A stretch of 35,304 nucleotides of DNA from Clostridium tarantellae (GCF_009295725.1 NZ_WHJC01000007.1:1-35304); one strand, 5' to 3'. Shown: positions 8,677-19,673, counted from the first letter of the stretch. Numbers and translations are program-made. Notes: a model not told the origin generated them from the sequence alone.

Positions 8677-11600
8677 TTGAATAAAAATAAAGAAAATTCC
8701 CCCAAAGCCTATTATTACAATGATAAGCTTTGTACTAAACTTGAATTTAAAAACACTATTTCACTTCCTTGTAAAAAACCTAAAATTAAGTACCTAAAAA
8801 AAATTTCTATTAACCCATATATAACCAACACTAAAACTGTTGAGCTTTCTATGAATATTGACCCAAATAATAAAAAATTATCGTTAACCGCAAAAAGACT
8901 ATTAATAGAAGGTTATTTAGAAGCTACCTTTATTTATATATTTTGTGAACTAAATGAATCAGTTTGCTCTGTAAATTTTAAAATTCCTTTTCATACTTAT
9001 ATTAATTTAGATGATAGTTCAAATATATATTTAGATAAATATACTGTTAAACCTTTTATAAAAAATATTTGTGCTAAATCTATAGACTGTAAAAATATAT
9101 GTTTAAATTTTAATTTGTTTTTATTAGCTAATAAAAAAGCTCTGCCTCCACCTATAAAAAAATTACCTAATTCTATAATAATAAATAATATAAATAATAA
9201 CGAAGTTGCTAAAATAGAATTTAATGTGACAAATAAGAAATTCATCGTTACATCTACTGGTGAAATACCTAACGCTACTTTAGGTGCTCAAGAATATTTT
9301 ATTATTCAATTAAGGAATATAAATACGGGAAGAGTAATTATGAGAACTCAAATTTTAGCTAATGAAAATGCTAATAATTTTGTTATAGATCTTAATAATC
9401 TTAATTTTTCTTTCGATGATAATTTTATTCAATTAGATTACTTAGTACCACCAAGTATAAACATCACCAACTTTCCAAAATTAGGAGAAACTCATATACC
9501 TAATAGTCCAAGAGAATTTTACAGAATAACGCCTAATGGATTAATAGCTTATATTCCACCTGAACCTCCAGTACCTCCACCACCTACAATAAATAAACTT
9601 CCTAACACTATTATAGTTAATAACAGAGGTACTTCTTCTCAAACACCAATTACTACAATAGAATTTGATTCTGATAATAAAAAATTCTTAGTTATTCCTA
9701 CTGCTATTTTAATGAATTCTAATGGCAATTTTTCTTTCAAACTAAAAGATGGCAATAATGAAAGAATTAAAGCAAGTTCTACAATTTTAAGTAATACTAA
9801 TTCTTTTAATTTTGCTAATACTTTAAGCCACCAAATATTTGAGTATAATGATGTTTTAGAAATTGATTACTCTCCTTCTGTAGAGCTAATTGTTACTAAT
9901 TTTCCAGATTCAGGACAAACTTATAGGCCATCCACCATTAAAGAACTATTTAGAATAACTCCTGATGGATTAATAGCTTATATTCCACCTGAACCTCCAG
10001 TACCTCCACCACCTACAATAAATAAACTTCCTAACACAATTATAGTTGATAACAGAACATCATCTTCTCAAATACCTATTACTTTAATAGAATTTGATTC
10101 TGATAATAAAAAATTATTGGTTATTCCTACTGATACTTTAATGAATGCTACTGGCAATTTTTCTTTTAAGTTAAAAGATAGTAATAATCAAACTATAAAG
10201 ACTAGTTCTACAATTGCAAATAATACTACTTCTAGAAATTTTGCTAATGCTTTAAATGGAAGCTCTTTCGAATACAATGATATCTTAGAAATTGATTTTT
10301 CTCCCTCAGTAGAACTCATTGTTACTAATTTTCCAACTTCAGGACAAACTTATAAACCAACCACCATTAAAGAATTTTTTAGAATAACTCCTAATGGCTT
10401 AATAGTTTATGTTCCTCCTACTCCACCACCGCCTCCACCTACAATAAATAAACTTCCTAATACTATTATAATAAATGGTAACTTTGGTGCTGAAGTAGCT
10501 AAAATAGAATTTGATTCTGATAAAACTTCATTTATAATTACATCTACTGGAGAAATTCCTGATCCTACCATGAGAGATACCACTTATTTTTCTCTCAAAT
10601 TAAAATCTTTAAATGACCAAAGAATTAAAATACAAGATATTATAAAAACTAATGAATCTGCTAATAATTTTGCTATCAGGTTAAACGGACAAACTTTTAA
10701 TTATACAGATATCTTAGAAATAGAATATTTAGCTCCTAATAACATTACAATTACTAATTACCCAAGTACTGGACAAATTCATAGACCATCAAATAAAAAA
10801 GAATATTTTCAAATAACTTCAACAGGTCTTATCCCATATACGCCACCTTCAGTAGGTATAACAAATAAAATCATAATTTTAAATGATGATGGTGATGATG
10901 TATCTACTATAGAATTCGATAGCTCTAGTAAAAAATTCAAAGTTACATCAACTACTGAAATACCAGATGTAACACAGGGAGCAACTCCATATTTTACTCT
11001 TAAGTTAAAGGATAAAGCTACTAATACTACAAAAATAAATGCTTTTATCCCATCAAATATTACAGCCAACAACTTTAGAGATAGTTTGAATAATTTTGGT
11101 TTTGAATTTACAGATTACCTAGAATTAGATTATTTTGAACCTGCTAATATTATTATTACTAATTATCCAACTAAAGGTAATGATTATATAGCTACTAATA
11201 ATAAAGAATATTATAGTATAACTCCTCAAGGACTAGTTTCTTATATTCCTATTCCTCCACCTATTCCACCTACAATACCTCCACCACCTACAATAAATAA
11301 ACTTCCTAACACAATTATAGTTGATAATAGACGTAATACTGGATCAGTAATTACTTTAATAGACTTTGATTCTGATAATAAAAAATTAATAATTCTTCCT
11401 ACTGATACTTTAATGAATTCTACTGGTACTTTTTCTTTTAAGTTAAAAGATAGTAATAATCAAATTGTAAAGGCTAGTTCTACAATCGTAAGCAATACTA
11501 ACTCTAGAAATTTTGCTAATACTTTAAATGGAAAAGTTTTTGAATATGATGATATTTTAGAGATTGATTTTTCTTCTTCTTTAGAAGTTATTGTTACAAA

Positions 11601-14600
11601 CTTTCCAACTTCAGGAAAAAACTTTATACCACAAACCCTTAAATCCTTTTTTAGAATAACTCCTAATGGCTTAATAGCTTATGTTCCTCCTACTCCACCA
11701 CCTCCTCCACCTACAATAAATAAACTTCCTAACACTATTATAATAAATGGTAACTTTGGTGCTGAAATAGCTAAAATAGAATTTGATTCTGATAAAACTT
11801 CATTTATAATTACATCTACTGGTGAAGTTCCTGATCCGACCATGGGAAATACCACTTATTTTTCTCTAAAATTAAAATCTTTAAATGACCAAAGAATTAA
11901 AATACAAGATATTATAAAAACTAATGAATCTGCTAATAATTTTGCTAGCAAATTAAATAACCAAATTTTTAGTTATACAGATATCTTAGAATTAGAATAT
12001 TTAGTTCCTAATAATATTACAATTACTAATTACCCAAGTACCGGACAAGTTTATAAACCATCAAATAAAAAAGAATATTTTCAAATAACTTCAACAGGTC
12101 TTATCCCATATACGCCACCTTCAGTAGGCATAACAAATAAAATCATAATTTTAAATGATGATGGTGATGATGTATCTACTATAGAATTTGATAGCTCTAG
12201 TAAAAAATTCAAAGTTACATCAACTACTGAAATACCTGATGTAACACAGGGAGCAACTCCATATTTTACTTTTAAGTTAAAGGATAAAGCTACTAATACT
12301 ACAAAAATAAATACTTTTATCCCATCAAATATTACAGCCAACAACTTTAGAGATAGTTTAAATAATTTTGATTTTGAATTTACAGATTACCTAGAATTAG
12401 ATTATTTTGAACCATCTAATATTACTATTACTGATTATCCAACTAGAGGTAGAGATCATATTCCTACTAATGATAAAGAATACTATAGCATAACTCCTAC
12501 AGGATTAGTTGCTTATATACCTCCTACTCCACCATCTACAGTTATGAACTCAAAAATTAAACTTTATATTAGAAATACTGGTTCACCTAATAACTTGGAG
12601 GAAGTTGCTAGTATTGAACTAAATAAAACTACTAGCCAATTTGTTGTTACTTCTATTGATAAAACAATTTCATTAGGATTACCAGAATATTTTAACTTTA
12701 CCCGTTTAAATTCTTCTGGAACTATACTAGATAATGTTTCTATAAATAATTCAGATAATATTACTAAATTAAATATCTTAAATAATAAACCGTTCTCATC
12801 AGGAAATATAGTAAGCTTAAGATATGTTAATAAAGATTTAGTTAAAGTAGAAAATATTAAATCTGCTCCTTCTTATATGTTAAAAGATTCTAAAGATTTA
12901 TTTAAAATAGAAAATGGTGAATTAACTCCATACACTCCAGTTTTATTACCAAATATTATTACCTTTACTGATAGTATTACTTCTCCAGTTGGTTCAATTA
13001 GTTTTAATACTACTCTTAGAATTTTAACTGTATTTTTTACTATATCCCAAGTTAGTTCTACCTTTGCTAATGATGATTACTTTACTGTAAGATTAAAAAA
13101 TAGTGCAGGAGCTTTAAAAGGTGAAAAAATTATTAAAGGTAAAGATAACTTTAGTGAAATAGCAATTGTATTTGATAATTCTAAGTTTGAATATGGTGAT
13201 ATTTTAGAATTAATTTATAAAGAAACTAATAAAGTTTCTATAAGCAATTTTGGAAGTACAGGTACAACCTTTATAGCTCCTAGAAACTCTTCTTCTTATA
13301 TTATCACTCCAACAGGATTACAACTTTTGCCTAACACATTAAAAAATACTATAACATTCACTGGAGCTAATAATGAACAAATTTCAACTATTTCATTTAA
13401 TATAGATAATAATAATCTAATTGTAACTTCTACGGGACAAATAGCTAATCAATCTATTGGTGGAAATAAAGCTTTTGGTATTGAACTAATAGACCCATTC
13501 TCAACAGTTAAGTTAGCTTCTTCAGTAAAAGGTAATGAAAATGCTAATAACTTTAAATCAACCTTAAATAATAAACCTTTTATGATTGGAGATATTATTT
13601 TATTAGAATATGCAGATAAATCTAAAGTCTCAATATCCAATTATCCTAATGATGGAACTAATTATACTCCTATTAAAAATATGGAGGAAAGTTTTTTAAT
13701 TACTTCTAATGGACTAGTTAAAGTTAATATTTTACCAAATATAATTTTAGTTAAAAACACTGATGATTCTAATCTTTTCTATATCTTATTTGATACAATT
13801 AATAAAAGATTAATAGTTAAAGATACTGGCACCACTACAAGACCTAGTGGACCTACTAAAGTCCCTTACTATATTTTAATTGAACTTAAATATAGTAATG
13901 GATTATTAAAAAGCTATGGTTATTTGAAACCTTCAGGAGATAATAGTAGTATTATAACTACTGCTTTAAACGGAAAACCTTTTGACTTTAGAGATATTAT
14001 TAATTTAACTTATATTAATGAAAAGAAAGTATTTATAACTAATATGCCTACTGTAACACCAAATCCACAAAAACTAGGACAGGGATTTATCATAACAGAA
14101 AATGGGCTTCAAGCTAATGCTAGTGGCATAACTAAAAATACTATCATTGTTAAAGGAGATGCTGATGCTGAAATTGTAGATATTAAATTTCCTATGCCTG
14201 GTCCTAAATTAGATCTTGATGATAAAGGTGGAAAAGTACCATCTCAATTCTTTGGTGAAGAATACTTTAAACTAACTCTTAATAGATTTAATACAAATGT
14301 TAAAACTGAATCTTCTTTAATTTTTACAAGTGCATCTGATACTCCTGATGACTTTATTGACCCATTACAAAATGAAGATGTTTATTTTGAAAGTTTAATA
14401 ACACTTAATTATAAAGAATCTAATAGAGTTCAGGTTACTAATGTTAATATTCCAGCAAGCTTTACTAAACCAAGAGCTTTTACTGAAACCTTCATAGTAA
14501 CCCTTGATGGACTTAAACTTGCTGATAATACAATAAAATTCTTAGATGCTAGTAATATAACTGTAGCAATAATGACCTTTAATCATGTAAATAAGAGAGT

Positions 14601-16029
14601 TATGATATGGGGTGATACTAGAGCCATTAATAATAATTCTCCTTTCAATACTCAAGAATATTTTGCTATAGAGATAAAAAATTCTACTGGCGCAATAACC
14701 TCTTCTAGTTCTGCTCAAGGACAAAGTTTTGCAAGTAATTTAGAAACTGGACTAAATTATGAACCTTTTAACTATGGAGATACTTTAACCTTAAAATATA
14801 AAGAAAATCAAAAAATTTCTATATCAAATTATCCTGCTAGAGGTTCTTACGTATATAGTCCTGAAACTACTAATACAGAAGAAAGTTTTAAAATAACAGC
14901 TTTTGGTTTAATACCAAACAATAATATTATTAGAAATATAATTATGGTTTTAGATGGTGATAATATCTTAGCTACTATTATGTTTAATAAAGATACTAAA
15001 AAAATAATTGCATATTCAACAGGTAAAACAGCCTCTAATAAAACTCCTGCTAATTACTTTAAAATCGTATTAAAAAATGGTAATACTGTAGTTGCTCAAA
15101 CAAACTTACTTGCTAATGAAAGTGCTAATAAAGTTAAGGTTGACTTAAATGATAAAGATTTTGATACTGGTTATATAATTGAAATAACTGCTATACCTAA
15201 CACCTTACTTGTAGCTAACTACACCAATGTAACTGATAGATTTACAACAATATCACCATTAAAAACTATGTTCTTAGAAATAACAGCCCAGGCATTAGTA
15301 CCATATAATCCTCCTGCTACTTTCTTAGATAACGTAATCAACTTCCGTTCAGCTAATAATACCTCTGATGCTGCTACTATAAAATTTGATATTGCAACTA
15401 ATAGATTAAATGTTGTTGCTGACGGTATGACAGTTGAAGCAAGTGATAAATTTGACTTTATTTTAAAGAGTAACACCGGTTCTGAAAAAATTAAAGCTTC
15501 TATAAATGGTGGTGAAAACGGTAATACTTTTGCTTCTACTTTAACAGATGCATCTTTTGAAATTGGAGATAAAGTAGAGCTAGGAACTGTAGACAGAAGT
15601 AGAGCTTTAATAAAAAACCTTCCAATTCCCCCAAATGAATATTTTTCACCAGGTAGTCCTGAAACCTTTACTATTGCTGCTGATGGCTTAAAATTTGCAT
15701 CAACCTCTCCATTATCAACTGCACAAGTTCTACCTCAAAGAATAGCTGTTCAAGGAAAAATTAATGCTACTGTAACAGATATTTTAGCAACAGTTTATTT
15801 TGATAATAATTCAAAAAAATTAATAGCTTATTCTACTGGTAAAACTATAGTTTCATCTACAGAAACAGGAGAATACTTTGCTTTAGTTATAAAGGATAGC
15901 TCTGATAATGAAATAAAAACAGGTATTATAAATATTGGTGAAAATGCTAATAAATTTGCCACTGATTTAAATGGATTTGCATTCCAAGATAATTATATTA
16001 TCACTATTCGCATTAACCAAAATGCATAA
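8677..16029 (+). CDS. Giant SPOCS-like protein with sixteen full and one cut Mucin_bdg-like modules (putative spore-surface fibre adhesin)
   Basis: This 2450-aa protein begins at TTG, set by AAGGAGGT at 8662-8669. Residues 1-155 form a cysteine-containing SPOCS-like domain (KRLLIEGYLEATFIYIF, FKIPFHTYINLDD, CKNICLNFNLFLLANK). The rest, apparently free of cysteine, is an array of about 130-aa Mucin_bdg-like modules. The first eight mostly begin LPNTIIV/I and are joined by proline linkers such as PPEPPVPPPP; the later ones have little linker and are more diverged. I count sixteen complete modules. The seventeenth stops after FAFQDNYIITIRINQNA, lacking the last third (the SNYP strand and the I-T-x-x-GL end). 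Modules 3-5 and 6-8 are a recent duplication. There is no signal peptide, membrane segment or wall anchor. The missing piece appears as the N-terminus of the next gene. Binding to mucin or glycan is inferred from the family. Confidence 0.8.
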   Translation: MNKNKENSPKAYYYNDKLCTKLEFKNTISLPCKKPKIKYLKKISINPYITNTKTVELSMNIDPNNKKLSLTAKRLLIEGYLEATFIYIFCELNESVCSVNFKIPFHTYINLDDSSNIYLDKYTVKPFIKNICAKSIDCKNICLNFNLFLLANKKALPPPIKKLPNSIIINNINNNEVAKIEFNVTNKKFIVTSTGEIPNATLGAQEYFIIQLRNINTGRVIMRTQILANENANNFVIDLNNLNFSFDDNFIQLDYLVPPSINITNFPKLGETHIPNSPREFYRITPNGLIAYIPPEPPVPPPPTINKLPNTIIVNNRGTSSQTPITTIEFDSDNKKFLVIPTAILMNSNGNFSFKLKDGNNERIKASSTILSNTNSFNFANTLSHQIFEYNDVLEIDYSPSVELIVTNFPDSGQTYRPSTIKELFRITPDGLIAYIPPEPPVPPPPTINKLPNTIIVDNRTSSSQIPITLIEFDSDNKKLLVIPTDTLMNATGNFSFKLKDSNNQTIKTSSTIANNTTSRNFANALNGSSFEYNDILEIDFSPSVELIVTNFPTSGQTYKPTTIKEFFRITPNGLIVYVPPTPPPPPPTINKLPNTIIINGNFGAEVAKIEFDSDKTSFIITSTGEIPDPTMRDTTYFSLKLKSLNDQRIKIQDIIKTNESANNFAIRLNGQTFNYTDILEIEYLAPNNITITNYPSTGQIHRPSNKKEYFQITSTGLIPYTPPSVGITNKIIILNDDGDDVSTIEFDSSSKKFKVTSTTEIPDVTQGATPYFTLKLKDKATNTTKINAFIPSNITANNFRDSLNNFGFEFTDYLELDYFEPANIIITNYPTKGNDYIATNNKEYYSITPQGLVSYIPIPPPIPPTIPPPPTINKLPNTIIVDNRRNTGSVITLIDFDSDNKKLIILPTDTLMNSTGTFSFKLKDSNNQIVKASSTIVSNTNSRNFANTLNGKVFEYDDILEIDFSSSLEVIVTNFPTSGKNFIPQTLKSFFRITPNGLIAYVPPTPPPPPPTINKLPNTIIINGNFGAEIAKIEFDSDKTSFIITSTGEVPDPTMGNTTYFSLKLKSLNDQRIKIQDIIKTNESANNFASKLNNQIFSYTDILELEYLVPNNITITNYPSTGQVYKPSNKKEYFQITSTGLIPYTPPSVGITNKIIILNDDGDDVSTIEFDSSSKKFKVTSTTEIPDVTQGATPYFTFKLKDKATNTTKINTFIPSNITANNFRDSLNNFDFEFTDYLELDYFEPSNITITDYPTRGRDHIPTNDKEYYSITPTGLVAYIPPTPPSTVMNSKIKLYIRNTGSPNNLEEVASIELNKTTSQFVVTSIDKTISLGLPEYFNFTRLNSSGTILDNVSINNSDNITKLNILNNKPFSSGNIVSLRYVNKDLVKVENIKSAPSYMLKDSKDLFKIENGELTPYTPVLLPNIITFTDSITSPVGSISFNTTLRILTVFFTISQVSSTFANDDYFTVRLKNSAGALKGEKIIKGKDNFSEIAIVFDNSKFEYGDILELIYKETNKVSISNFGSTGTTFIAPRNSSSYIITPTGLQLLPNTLKNTITFTGANNEQISTISFNIDNNNLIVTSTGQIANQSIGGNKAFGIELIDPFSTVKLASSVKGNENANNFKSTLNNKPFMIGDIILLEYADKSKVSISNYPNDGTNYTPIKNMEESFLITSNGLVKVNILPNIILVKNTDDSNLFYILFDTINKRLIVKDTGTTTRPSGPTKVPYYILIELKYSNGLLKSYGYLKPSGDNSSIITTALNGKPFDFRDIINLTYINEKKVFITNMPTVTPNPQKLGQGFIITENGLQANASGITKNTIIVKGDADAEIVDIKFPMPGPKLDLDDKGGKVPSQFFGEEYFKLTLNRFNTNVKTESSLIFTSASDTPDDFIDPLQNEDVYFESLITLNYKESNRVQVTNVNIPASFTKPRAFTETFIVTLDGLKLADNTIKFLDASNITVAIMTFNHVNKRVMIWGDTRAINNNSPFNTQEYFAIEIKNSTGAITSSSSAQGQSFASNLETGLNYEPFNYGDTLTLKYKENQKISISNYPARGSYVYSPETTNTEESFKITAFGLIPNNNIIRNIIMVLDGDNILATIMFNKDTKKIIAYSTGKTASNKTPANYFKIVLKNGNTVVAQTNLLANESANKVKVDLNDKDFDTGYIIEITAIPNTLLVANYTNVTDRFTTISPLKTMFLEITAQALVPYNPPATFLDNVINFRSANNTSDAATIKFDIATNRLNVVADGMTVEASDKFDFILKSNTGSEKIKASINGGENGNTFASTLTDASFEIGDKVELGTVDRSRALIKNLPIPPNEYFSPGSPETFTIAADGLKFASTSPLSTAQVLPQRIAVQGKINATVTDILATVYFDNNSKKLIAYSTGKTIVSSTETGEYFALVIKDSSDNEIKTGIINIGENANKFATDLNGFAFQDNYIITIRINQNA
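10012..12540 (+). repeat. Tandem duplication of a three-module block, about 1.27 kb per copy
   Basis: Copy 1 (about 10012-11270, modules 3-5) and copy 2 (about 11287-12540, modules 6-8) match in order and sequence with an offset of 1272-1275 nt. Near-identical stretches include 10440-10560 against 11710-11830 and 10809-11100 against 12081-12370. Both copies stay in frame, so this lengthens the protein array. Confidence 0.85.
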
Positions 16030-16343
16030 GAATACAAACTAAATTAAACATTTTATTTTAAAAAATATGAACTATTTATTTAAATTAATAATTAAAATAA
16101 ATAGTTCATATTCTAATAATATCTTTATTAAACTCTAATTATAGTTTTCTATGGGCTTTTAGTTTTTATAGTATAAACTATAATTATAATAATTCATATC
16201 AAAATCTACCTTTATTATAAAATATTATTATATGAACCAAATTTTTAATGTAAAACCCTTTATTTTAAAATAAAACTTAATTAAATACATATCTATTTTA
16301 CTAAAAAAATAAAATCTAAGTTTTAAGATAGGAGAGTTTTAAA
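16030..16343 (+). other. Non-coding gap splitting one Mucin_bdg-like module between two genes
   Basis: The 314 nt between the 2450-aa and 1109-aa genes show no module-like coding in any frame. They hold a long hairpin (16064-16112) and then AT-rich sequence. No AC-N16/17-[AC]ATATTATA element is present; the nearest resemblance, AATATTATT at 16221-16229, lacks the final A and a correctly placed AC. The downstream frame is closed by TAG at 16329-16331. Confidence 0.6.
16064..16112 (+). terminator. Long perfect hairpin after the 2450-aa gene, possible terminator
   Basis: ATATGAACTATTTATT (16065-16080) pairs perfectly with AATAAATAGTTCATAT (16096-16111); one more pair closes each end, around a 13-nt loop. 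The T-tract after it is poor (TTCTAATAAT), so termination is less certain than at the other hairpins. Confidence 0.5.
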
Positions 16344-19300
16344 ATGTCTTTTTCAAATAATAAAGTTATAATCTCTAACTTTCCAAATTCAAATAACTCT
16401 TTCTATATACCAACTAAAATAGAGGAGAGTTTTAAAATAACTAAAAATGGATTAATTCCTTATTCCTCTTCATTAAATACTTTTTCTACCTTCTTTATTT
16501 TTAAAACTTTCCATGGAAATGAAGAAATGGCTAGAATAGAGTTTGATAAATATAACAAAAAATTAACAGTTAATTCAAACGGAAAAATTTATAATGGTTT
16601 AAACAGTAAAATAGCTTTTAAATTTCAATTAATAGATTCTACTAACACAATTTTTAAATCCTCAGGCACTATATTAAGTAATGAAAATGCTAATAAATTT
16701 AAAGATAATTTAAATGATGAACCCTTTGATTATGGTGATTTTATAAAATTAGAATTTTTAGATGATTTAAAAGTAAGTTTATTTAATTATCCTGATGTAG
16801 GTGATATTTTAAATTTACCTAATAAAATGTCTATTATTTTTATAATAACTCAAAATGGTATAACTCCTGTTTTAACATCAAATAAAATAACAATTAAATC
16901 TATAAATGATGAAGAGGTTTTATCTATACAATTTGCTAAGCAATTAAAACAATTTATTGTATCCTCTACAGGTTTAATTGCTGACCCCTCCTCTAGCAAA
17001 CCATATTTAACCCTAATTTTAAAAGACCAAAGTGGAACAGATTTATTTAAATATATACTTAACTCTAATGAAAATGGAAATTCATTTAAAATTAATCTAA
17101 ATAATAAACCATTTAGCTTTTATAATAATAGCTTAACTCTTATTTACAAAGATAAAACCAAAATTGAAATTTTAAATCATCCTAACATTGGAAAAATCTA
17201 TACTCCTAAATTAAATGCCAATACTTTTTTAATACATCCTAAAGCTTTAAAAGATATTAGTTTTAATAATGAAATAAAAATTATTAATGACAATAATGAT
17301 GATATGGTAACTTTGTACTTTATTCAACCATTTGCTATTCCTTATTTTGTTACAATAATTGCACTACATACTAATGCTATATCTACAAATAAACTTGAAA
17401 ATACAGAAAAATATATTGAATATTTAGAATACTCTCTACTACCTCCAATTTCATATGCAAAAATATTAGGAAAACAAGATGGCAAATTATTTAGCCATGA
17501 TTTAAATAATAAAAAAATAGATATTGTTTTACCATCAGTTTTAAGAATATCAAGTAAACTAGAAAATAAAATTATAATAACAAACTATAAAGGAAAAGAT
17601 GAATATAATATTGGAAAGGAACCAGAGTTTATTAATATAACCTTTAATAGTTTAACTCCCCATAATTTAAACTATAACAAAATAATATTTAAAAATAAGG
17701 ATAATTCAACTATTTTACACTTATATTTTGATGCAATATTTTCTAATAGTATCTATGTTCAGTGTTATTCTACAGGAATAGTAAATAAAGATTCTGAATT
17801 TTTTCAATTCAAAATTTTAGATCAAAATAAAAGATTTATAAGAGTTAAAGGTAAAATAAATGAAAATGATACCGCAGATGTAATAAATATTGACCCACCC
17901 TTTAATATTTCAAGAAACTTTAATTTTGACGATATATTAGAATTGAATTATTCCCATGGTACTTTAGTACAAATCTTTGATTATCCAATTATAACCTCTT
18001 CTTACACTTTAACAGGTAAATCTCAACGTTTTATAATAGCTGTTAATGGCTTAAAGCCCTTAAATCTTCTTAGTAATACCTTTATATTTAACTCTTTTCA
18101 TAGTGATGAAAAAATAGTTATCATAGAGTTTGATAGGGATAATATGCAAATTTTAGTTTCTTCAACAGGTATTTCCTATAATACTATAACAACTAATATT
18201 CCTGCATTTAAACTTGAATTAATAAGGAATAATAAAGTAATATTAACCTCGTTAATAAAAAACAATGAAAATGCTAATAAGTTTAAAAACACCTTAAATA
18301 AAGCAAAATTTCAGTATAATGATTTAATATACTTAACCTTTGCTAATTATAATAAAGGATTTTTAAGTAACTATCCAAAATTAGGAGACAACTATAAAAT
18401 AAATAATTTAAATGCTCAAGGATTTAAAGTAACTAACACAGGAATAATCCCATATGTTTTTCCACAAGAAATACTAATAAATGATATTTATGATAACGTA
18501 GTATTAGGTATTCAATTTGATATTTTAGCTAAAAAATTTATTTTATTTAATACTGGAAACAAAACAAATATTAATGGAAGTTCTAAATATTTTTTAATTA
18601 CTTTATATGGAATAGATGGAATAACTATACTAAAAACTAATTCCATAGCTGGAAATGATAATGGTAGTTCCTTTATAAATTTATTTAAAAATGTAAATTT
18701 CCATATTGGAGATATAATAAAATTAGAATATGAAGAAAATAATAAAATTTTAATTACTAATTTTCCTAAATCAACTACAAAAATTTTTATTCCTCCTAAA
18801 AAAACTATAAGTTTTGAAATTGATAAAGATACTTTATTGCCTTATATCCCTACCACTTTAGATGAACAAGAAATAGAATTTATAAATGCGGCTAAAATAA
18901 CTTTTAATCCTCAAATTAAAAAATTAATTGTTACTTCAACAGGTAACGCTCCATTCCCTTCTCTTAAAAATACCACATATTATTTATTTAAATTAAGAGA
19001 TTCTTCTTTTAATATAAAACTTCATTCTATTATTAAAGCTGATGAAAATGCTGATATTTTTGCTTCTCATTTAAATAATGGTAAATTTGAATTTGGTGAT
19101 ATTATAGAATTAGATGCTTTTATGCCTAATATGATAGTAATAAAAAAATTCCCTACTAAAGAGGAAAATAAATTTATTAATGTAGCACCATTTAATCTAA
19201 CTACCTTTAAAAGTTTCTTTAAAATAAATGAAAACAGACTAGAACTTTTAAACTTATCAACTCTTTTACCTATTCCATATTTACCAAACCATATAATAAT

Positions 19301-19673
19301 TAATAAAATTAATGACAAACCACTTTTTACAATTAAATTTAATACATTAGATAAACTATTACAAATTTTCTCTTTTAGTGGAGTTAATGATCCTTCTAGT
19401 ACTTATGACTATGTTATTTTCCAATTATTTAATGCAACTAATATGTTAATAACCACTGCAACATTACCCTCTAAAGGAAGTTTTTTAACCTTTACTTCTA
19501 AACTTAAATTTAAAAACTTTGATTATGGTTACACTATAAAATTAACTTATAATATTAAATCTAAATCTCATATTATAATTACTAATTTACAAGGCGTAGA
19601 TCATGTTCCTACTAATCTAATAGAAAGCTATAAAATAACTCCTAATGGATTAATTTCTATACCTATTATCTAA
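16344..19673 (+). CDS. Mucin_bdg-like module array protein lacking an N-terminal anchor (probable severed part of the 2450-aa protein)
   Basis: This 1109-aa protein begins in the middle of a module: NKVIISNFPNSN, then the ITKNGLIPY end, which is the segment missing from the end of the 2450-aa product. Eight further modules follow, most with a SSTG- or NSNG-like turn, ENANKFK/ANxFA, a GDxIxLE strand and a GL/GI-containing end; the third is most divergent. No SPOCS domain, signal peptide, proline linker or anchor is present, and I see one cysteine. GGAG (16331-16334) lies 9 nt before the ATG, so translation is plausible, and a TAG at 16329-16331 rules out a longer start. It could be an expressed C-terminal half, a separate subunit, or a decaying remnant. 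Its long uninterrupted frame argues against old decay. Confidence 0.7.
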   Translation: MSFSNNKVIISNFPNSNNSFYIPTKIEESFKITKNGLIPYSSSLNTFSTFFIFKTFHGNEEMARIEFDKYNKKLTVNSNGKIYNGLNSKIAFKFQLIDSTNTIFKSSGTILSNENANKFKDNLNDEPFDYGDFIKLEFLDDLKVSLFNYPDVGDILNLPNKMSIIFIITQNGITPVLTSNKITIKSINDEEVLSIQFAKQLKQFIVSSTGLIADPSSSKPYLTLILKDQSGTDLFKYILNSNENGNSFKINLNNKPFSFYNNSLTLIYKDKTKIEILNHPNIGKIYTPKLNANTFLIHPKALKDISFNNEIKIINDNNDDMVTLYFIQPFAIPYFVTIIALHTNAISTNKLENTEKYIEYLEYSLLPPISYAKILGKQDGKLFSHDLNNKKIDIVLPSVLRISSKLENKIIITNYKGKDEYNIGKEPEFINITFNSLTPHNLNYNKIIFKNKDNSTILHLYFDAIFSNSIYVQCYSTGIVNKDSEFFQFKILDQNKRFIRVKGKINENDTADVINIDPPFNISRNFNFDDILELNYSHGTLVQIFDYPIITSSYTLTGKSQRFIIAVNGLKPLNLLSNTFIFNSFHSDEKIVIIEFDRDNMQILVSSTGISYNTITTNIPAFKLELIRNNKVILTSLIKNNENANKFKNTLNKAKFQYNDLIYLTFANYNKGFLSNYPKLGDNYKINNLNAQGFKVTNTGIIPYVFPQEILINDIYDNVVLGIQFDILAKKFILFNTGNKTNINGSSKYFLITLYGIDGITILKTNSIAGNDNGSSFINLFKNVNFHIGDIIKLEYEENNKILITNFPKSTTKIFIPPKKTISFEIDKDTLLPYIPTTLDEQEIEFINAAKITFNPQIKKLIVTSTGNAPFPSLKNTTYYLFKLRDSSFNIKLHSIIKADENADIFASHLNNGKFEFGDIIELDAFMPNMIVIKKFPTKEENKFINVAPFNLTTFKSFFKINENRLELLNLSTLLPIPYLPNHIIINKINDKPLFTIKFNTLDKLLQIFSFSGVNDPSSTYDYVIFQLFNATNMLITTATLPSKGSFLTFTSKLKFKNFDYGYTIKLTYNIKSKSHIIITNLQGVDHVPTNLIESYKITPNGLISIPII

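Noticed and set aside
10809..12344. Two near-identical 87-aa minus-strand frames (10809-11072 and 12081-12344).
   Set aside because: They are antisense to the duplicated adhesin modules; their similarity comes from the duplication of the plus-strand gene, and they lack ribosome binding sites.
8677..16029. Long regularly spaced repeats that could suggest a CRISPR array or satellite DNA.
   Set aside because: The repeats are about 390-430 nt, in frame, and encode protein modules with linkers; they have no short identical direct repeats with unique spacers.
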